Assembly: GCA_003525905.1 (NCBI GenBank)
Contig: DQIA01000082.1
Coordinates: forward strand, 1-15,455
Length of the DNA stretch: 15,455 nucleotides
Direction: 5' to 3'
Source of the DNA: Clostridiales bacterium
Lineage (GTDB): Bacteria; Bacillota; Clostridia; Oscillospirales; Oscillospiraceae
Part shown: positions 13,695 through 15,455 of the stretch, in pieces
Layout of the letters: the number at the start of each line of letters is the position of its first letter
How positions within the stretch are numbered: the first letter of the stretch is position 1
The notes under the pieces: generated by a model
What the model saw: the letters and a program-made list of their open reading frames with translations, nothing else
Database searches by the model: none
Told to the model about the DNA's origin: nothing
Translations under genes and position numbers: made by a program

Positions 13695-14657
13695 TCAGGC
13701 CTTACCGGCGCAGCCGAGGACGTCCTTGAGCTTATGCTCGACGAGGGCCTTGATGTTGGCGCGGGCGGGCTTGAGGTACTGGCGCGGGTCGAAGTGATCC
13801 GGATGCTCGTTGAAGTAGGCGCGGATCGTGCCGGTCATGGCCAGACGCAGGTCGGAATCGATGTTGATCTTGCAGACGGACAGCTGAGCGGCATGGCGCA
13901 GCTCCTCTTCCGGCACGCCGATGGCGTTGGGCATGTTGCCGCCGTTCTCGTTGATCATCTTCACATACTCCTGGGGCACGGAGGAAGAGCCGTGCAGGAC
14001 GATCGGGAAGCCCGGCAGACGGCGGGAGACCTCTTCGAGGATGTCGAAGCGGAGGGGAGGCGGCACGAGAATGCCGTCGGCATTGCGGGTGCACTGCTCC
14101 GGCTTGAACTTATAAGCGCCGTGGCTGGTGCCGATGGCGATGGCCAGAGAGTCGACGCCGGTCTTGGTGACGAATTCCTCGACCTCTTCCGGACGGGTGT
14201 AGGAGCCGACTGCGTGGCTGACCTCGTCCTCGATGCCGGCCAGGGTGCCGAGCTCGCCTTCGACGACGACGCCGTGGTCATGGGCATACTCGACGACCTT
14301 GCGGGTCAGGGCGATGTTGTCCTCGAAGCTGTGGGAGGAGCCGTCGATCATGACGGAGGTGAAGCCGCCGTCGATGCAGCTCTTGCAGGTCTCGAAGTCG
14401 GGGCCGTGATCCAGATGCAGGACGATGGGGATATCCGGGTTCTCGATGACGGCAGCCTCGACCAGCTTCACCAGATAGGTGTGGTTGGCATAGGCGCGCG
14501 CGCCCTTGGAAACCTGCAGGATGACGGGGGCCTTCAGCTCGCCGCAGGCCTCGGTGATGCCCTGCACGATCTCCATGTTGTTGACGTTGAAGGCGCCGAT
14601 GGCATAGCCGCCGGCATAGGCCTTCTTGAACATCTCGGTACTGGTAACGAGAGCCAT
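13695..14657 (-). CDS. fba: Class II fructose-1,6-bisphosphate aldolase
   Basis: The 320-residue zinc aldolase splits fructose-1,6-bisphosphate into DHAP and glyceraldehyde-3-phosphate in glycolysis. Catalytic Asp83 and zinc ligand His84 sit in HLDHGPDFE. Further zinc ligands are Glu133 or Glu135 (VVEGELG), His179 (GTSHGAYKF) and His222 (VLHGSSS). The phosphate-binding NIDSDL motif is at 265-270. Length is typical for the short class II form. The related tagatose-bisphosphate aldolases share this fold, but the ungapped match to the glycolytic type and the solitary gene favour Fba. The ATG at 14657 has AGGAG about 10 bases upstream. It has its own TATAAT promoter and terminator, so it is not part of the neighbouring operon, although it would process DHAP-type products. 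Confidence 0.93.
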   Translation of the reverse strand: MALVTSTEMFKKAYAGGYAIGAFNVNNMEIVQGITEACGELKAPVILQVSKGARAYANHTYLVKLVEAAVIENPDIPIVLHLDHGPDFETCKSCIDGGFTSVMIDGSSHSFEDNIALTRKVVEYAHDHGVVVEGELGTLAGIEDEVSHAVGSYTRPEEVEEFVTKTGVDSLAIAIGTSHGAYKFKPEQCTRNADGILVPPPLRFDILEEVSRRLPGFPIVLHGSSSVPQEYVKMINENGGNMPNAIGVPEEELRHAAQLSVCKINIDSDLRLAMTGTIRAYFNEHPDHFDPRQYLKPARANIKALVEHKLKDVLGCAGKA

Positions 14658-14660
14658 TGT

Positions 14661-14754
14661 GAAAACACTCCTTTTTTGTATTTTCGGCAGTGCGGGCAGT
14701 GGAAGGGCCGCATGCCGCTATCGTTGCGGGGCACGGTGTTTTCTTCCCGAAAAT
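14661..14754 (-). promoter_or_regulatory. Foldable 5' leader of fba
   Basis: Two nested long-range complementary pairs lie in the predicted leader. GAAAACAC (14661-14668) pairs with GTGTTTTC (14736-14743), and ATTTTCGG (14680-14687) pairs with CCGAAAAT (14747-14754). They cross in order, so both cannot form as simple nested stems; they would compete or make a pseudoknot. The first pairing covers the spacer between the ribosome site and the ATG. No known riboswitch class is recognised. Confidence 0.35.
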
Positions 14755-14781
14755 GCGCCGCCGCAGAGTTTTACCGCTAAC

Positions 14782-14809
14782 ATTATAGCACAGGTGAAAG
14801 AGAAATCAA
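14782..14809 (-). promoter_or_regulatory. Promoter of fba
   Basis: On the minus strand TTGATT (14809-14804), a 16-base spacer and a perfect TATAAT (14787-14782) make a strong promoter. The start near 14775 leaves a leader of about 115 bases. Confidence 0.8.
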
Positions 14810-14883
14810 GTGGGGAAAATCACTGCATTTTGTTCGAAAAACACCACTGAATTCAGCGAGATTAGCCGATGGAGATGGAGCGA

Positions 14884-14950
14884 ATGTTGGGGAGGGGACA
14901 GCCCGGCCCGGCACTGCCGATTTGTACCGGCCACCGTTAAAACGGTACCG
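14884..14950 (+). repeat. Intergenic repeat B, second copy
   Basis: It carries the same ordered blocks as the minus strand of 50-123 (GGGGACAGCC, GGCCCGGC, ACTGCCGA, GGCC, CCGTTAAAA), with small indels. Just beyond it lies a perfect 20-base palindrome at 14961-14980 (GGGAGCGGCA and its complement). No coding potential is seen. Confidence 0.55.
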
Positions 14951-15036
14951 GCCAATGTAGGGGAGCGGCATGCCGCTCCCGGCGACGCACTTGCAGTCCG
15001 TACAAACCGCCGTCAAAATGGCAACAGCCTCCGATT

Positions 15037-15203
15037 TGTCATTGCGAGGAGGCCGCAGGCCGACGTGGCAATCTCGGGAAGGCAGTTACGTTTTCGCCGA
15101 AAGTGTCCTGTTATCCACCCCGGTTCTGCGAGATTGCACCCCAAGGGCACTTCCTCGCGCTTCGCGCTCAGGGCGCCACGTCGCTTCGCTCCTCGAAATG
15201 ACA
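15037..15203. repeat. Intergenic repeat A, complete copy
   Basis: The element starts TGTCATTGCGAGG and ends CCTCGAAATGACA, nearly perfect terminal inverted repeats. Inside are GGCAATCTCGGG (about 15067) and CGAGATTGC (15129-15137), which also pair. Its first 101 bases (15037-15137) are identical to 15332-15432. It is 167 bp, non-coding and resembles a miniature inverted-repeat element or a structured intergenic repeat. Confidence 0.75.
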
Positions 15204-15331
15204 CATCAGGGTGGTGCCGTGGTGCACCAGCGCCCTTGCGCGGTTTAATGCTCCTCCACAAGGCGGTCACTGACCGCCATGCAGGCTGGCAGTGCTGCGG
15301 TATAGATTCCATGGCGCGAGGCTCCCTGAAT
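15204..15331. other. Spacer between two repeat A copies
   Basis: No gene is seen here. The spacer contains a perfect hairpin, GGCGGTCA-C-TGACCGCC (15262-15278), without a T-run. Confidence 0.5.
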
Positions 15332-15455
15332 TGTCATTGCGAGGAGGCCGCAGGCCGACGTGGCAATCTCGGGAAGGCAGTTACGTTTTCGCCGAAAGTG
15401 TCCTGTTATCCACCCCGGTTCTGCGAGATTGCCACGGGCGCAAAGCGCCCTCGCA
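15332..15455. repeat. Intergenic repeat A, copy cut by the window edge
   Basis: The first 101 bases equal those of the copy at 15037. After CGAGATTGC the two diverge: this copy has CACGGGCG-CAAAG-CGCCC and then CTCGCA, where the terminal AATGACA would follow beyond the window. The different right ends indicate at least two subtypes, and this right end resembles the one at 1-42. Confidence 0.75.

Noticed and set aside
13662..14780. 372-codon plus-strand ORF opposite fba
   Set aside because: It is antisense to fba, crosses the terminator and the fba promoter, and has Asp/Val/Gly-rich shadow composition.
15013..15312. Minus-strand ORF of 99 codons at the right edge
   Set aside because: It is a translation of repeat A with no ribosome site and no recognisable domain.
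15037..15455. CRISPR array at the right edge
   Set aside because: There are only two long, palindromic copies of over 100 bases with no regular short spacers and no cas genes.

Overview
The window looks like chromosomal DNA of a Gram-positive Clostridia member, most likely a moderately GC-rich gut lineage such as Oscillospiraceae. The signs are AGGAGG-type ribosome sites, TTGACA/TATAAT-type promoters with 16-17 nt spacers, two lipobox lipoproteins, GTG starts beside ATG, and stem plus T-run terminators. The genus is an inference and was not checked by any search.

Layout. (1) 1-126: pieces of two intergenic repeat families. (2) 158-2700, minus strand: a translationally coupled pair, an inositol-monophosphatase-family enzyme followed by an M3 zinc-peptidase lipoprotein, with a structured leader. 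(3) 2701-3502: gene-free, with a decayed repeat copy and the terminator of the next gene. (4) 3503-13299: a catabolic locus. It holds a zinc medium-chain dehydrogenase (minus), a divergent small Dabb protein (plus), a DeoR-family regulator (minus), and a seven-gene plus-strand operon: sugar-binding lipoprotein, double ATPase and permease of an RbsBAC-type importer, VOC enzyme, metallo-beta-lactamase-fold hydrolase resembling lactonases, UPF0261/Tm-1-like protein, and class II aldolase. (5) 13300-13694: a highly structured non-coding stretch and a bidirectional terminator. (6) 13695-14657, minus: class II fructose-bisphosphate aldolase with its own promoter and a foldable leader. (7) 14658-15455: gene-free, rich in the same repeat families as the left edge, in inverted orientation.

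How the genes may work together. The importer would bring in a monosaccharide or related polyol or sugar acid. The dehydrogenase, lactonase-like hydrolase, VOC and Dabb proteins, UPF0261 protein and aldolase would then oxidise, open, rearrange and cleave it. No recognisable sugar kinase is present although the aldolase resembles phospho-aldolases, so either the route is non-phosphorylated, the kinase lies elsewhere, or the ATP-binding UPF0261 protein fills an unexpected role. I do not recognise the set as a known named pathway. It is the best candidate here for an undescribed system.

Regulation. Four promoters are well formed by eye: dehydrogenase, Dabb, DeoR and importer operon. Related TCCAA/TTCCA-containing motifs lie at or near all four, which suggests one regulon under the local DeoR protein. 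All coordinates and matches were read by eye.
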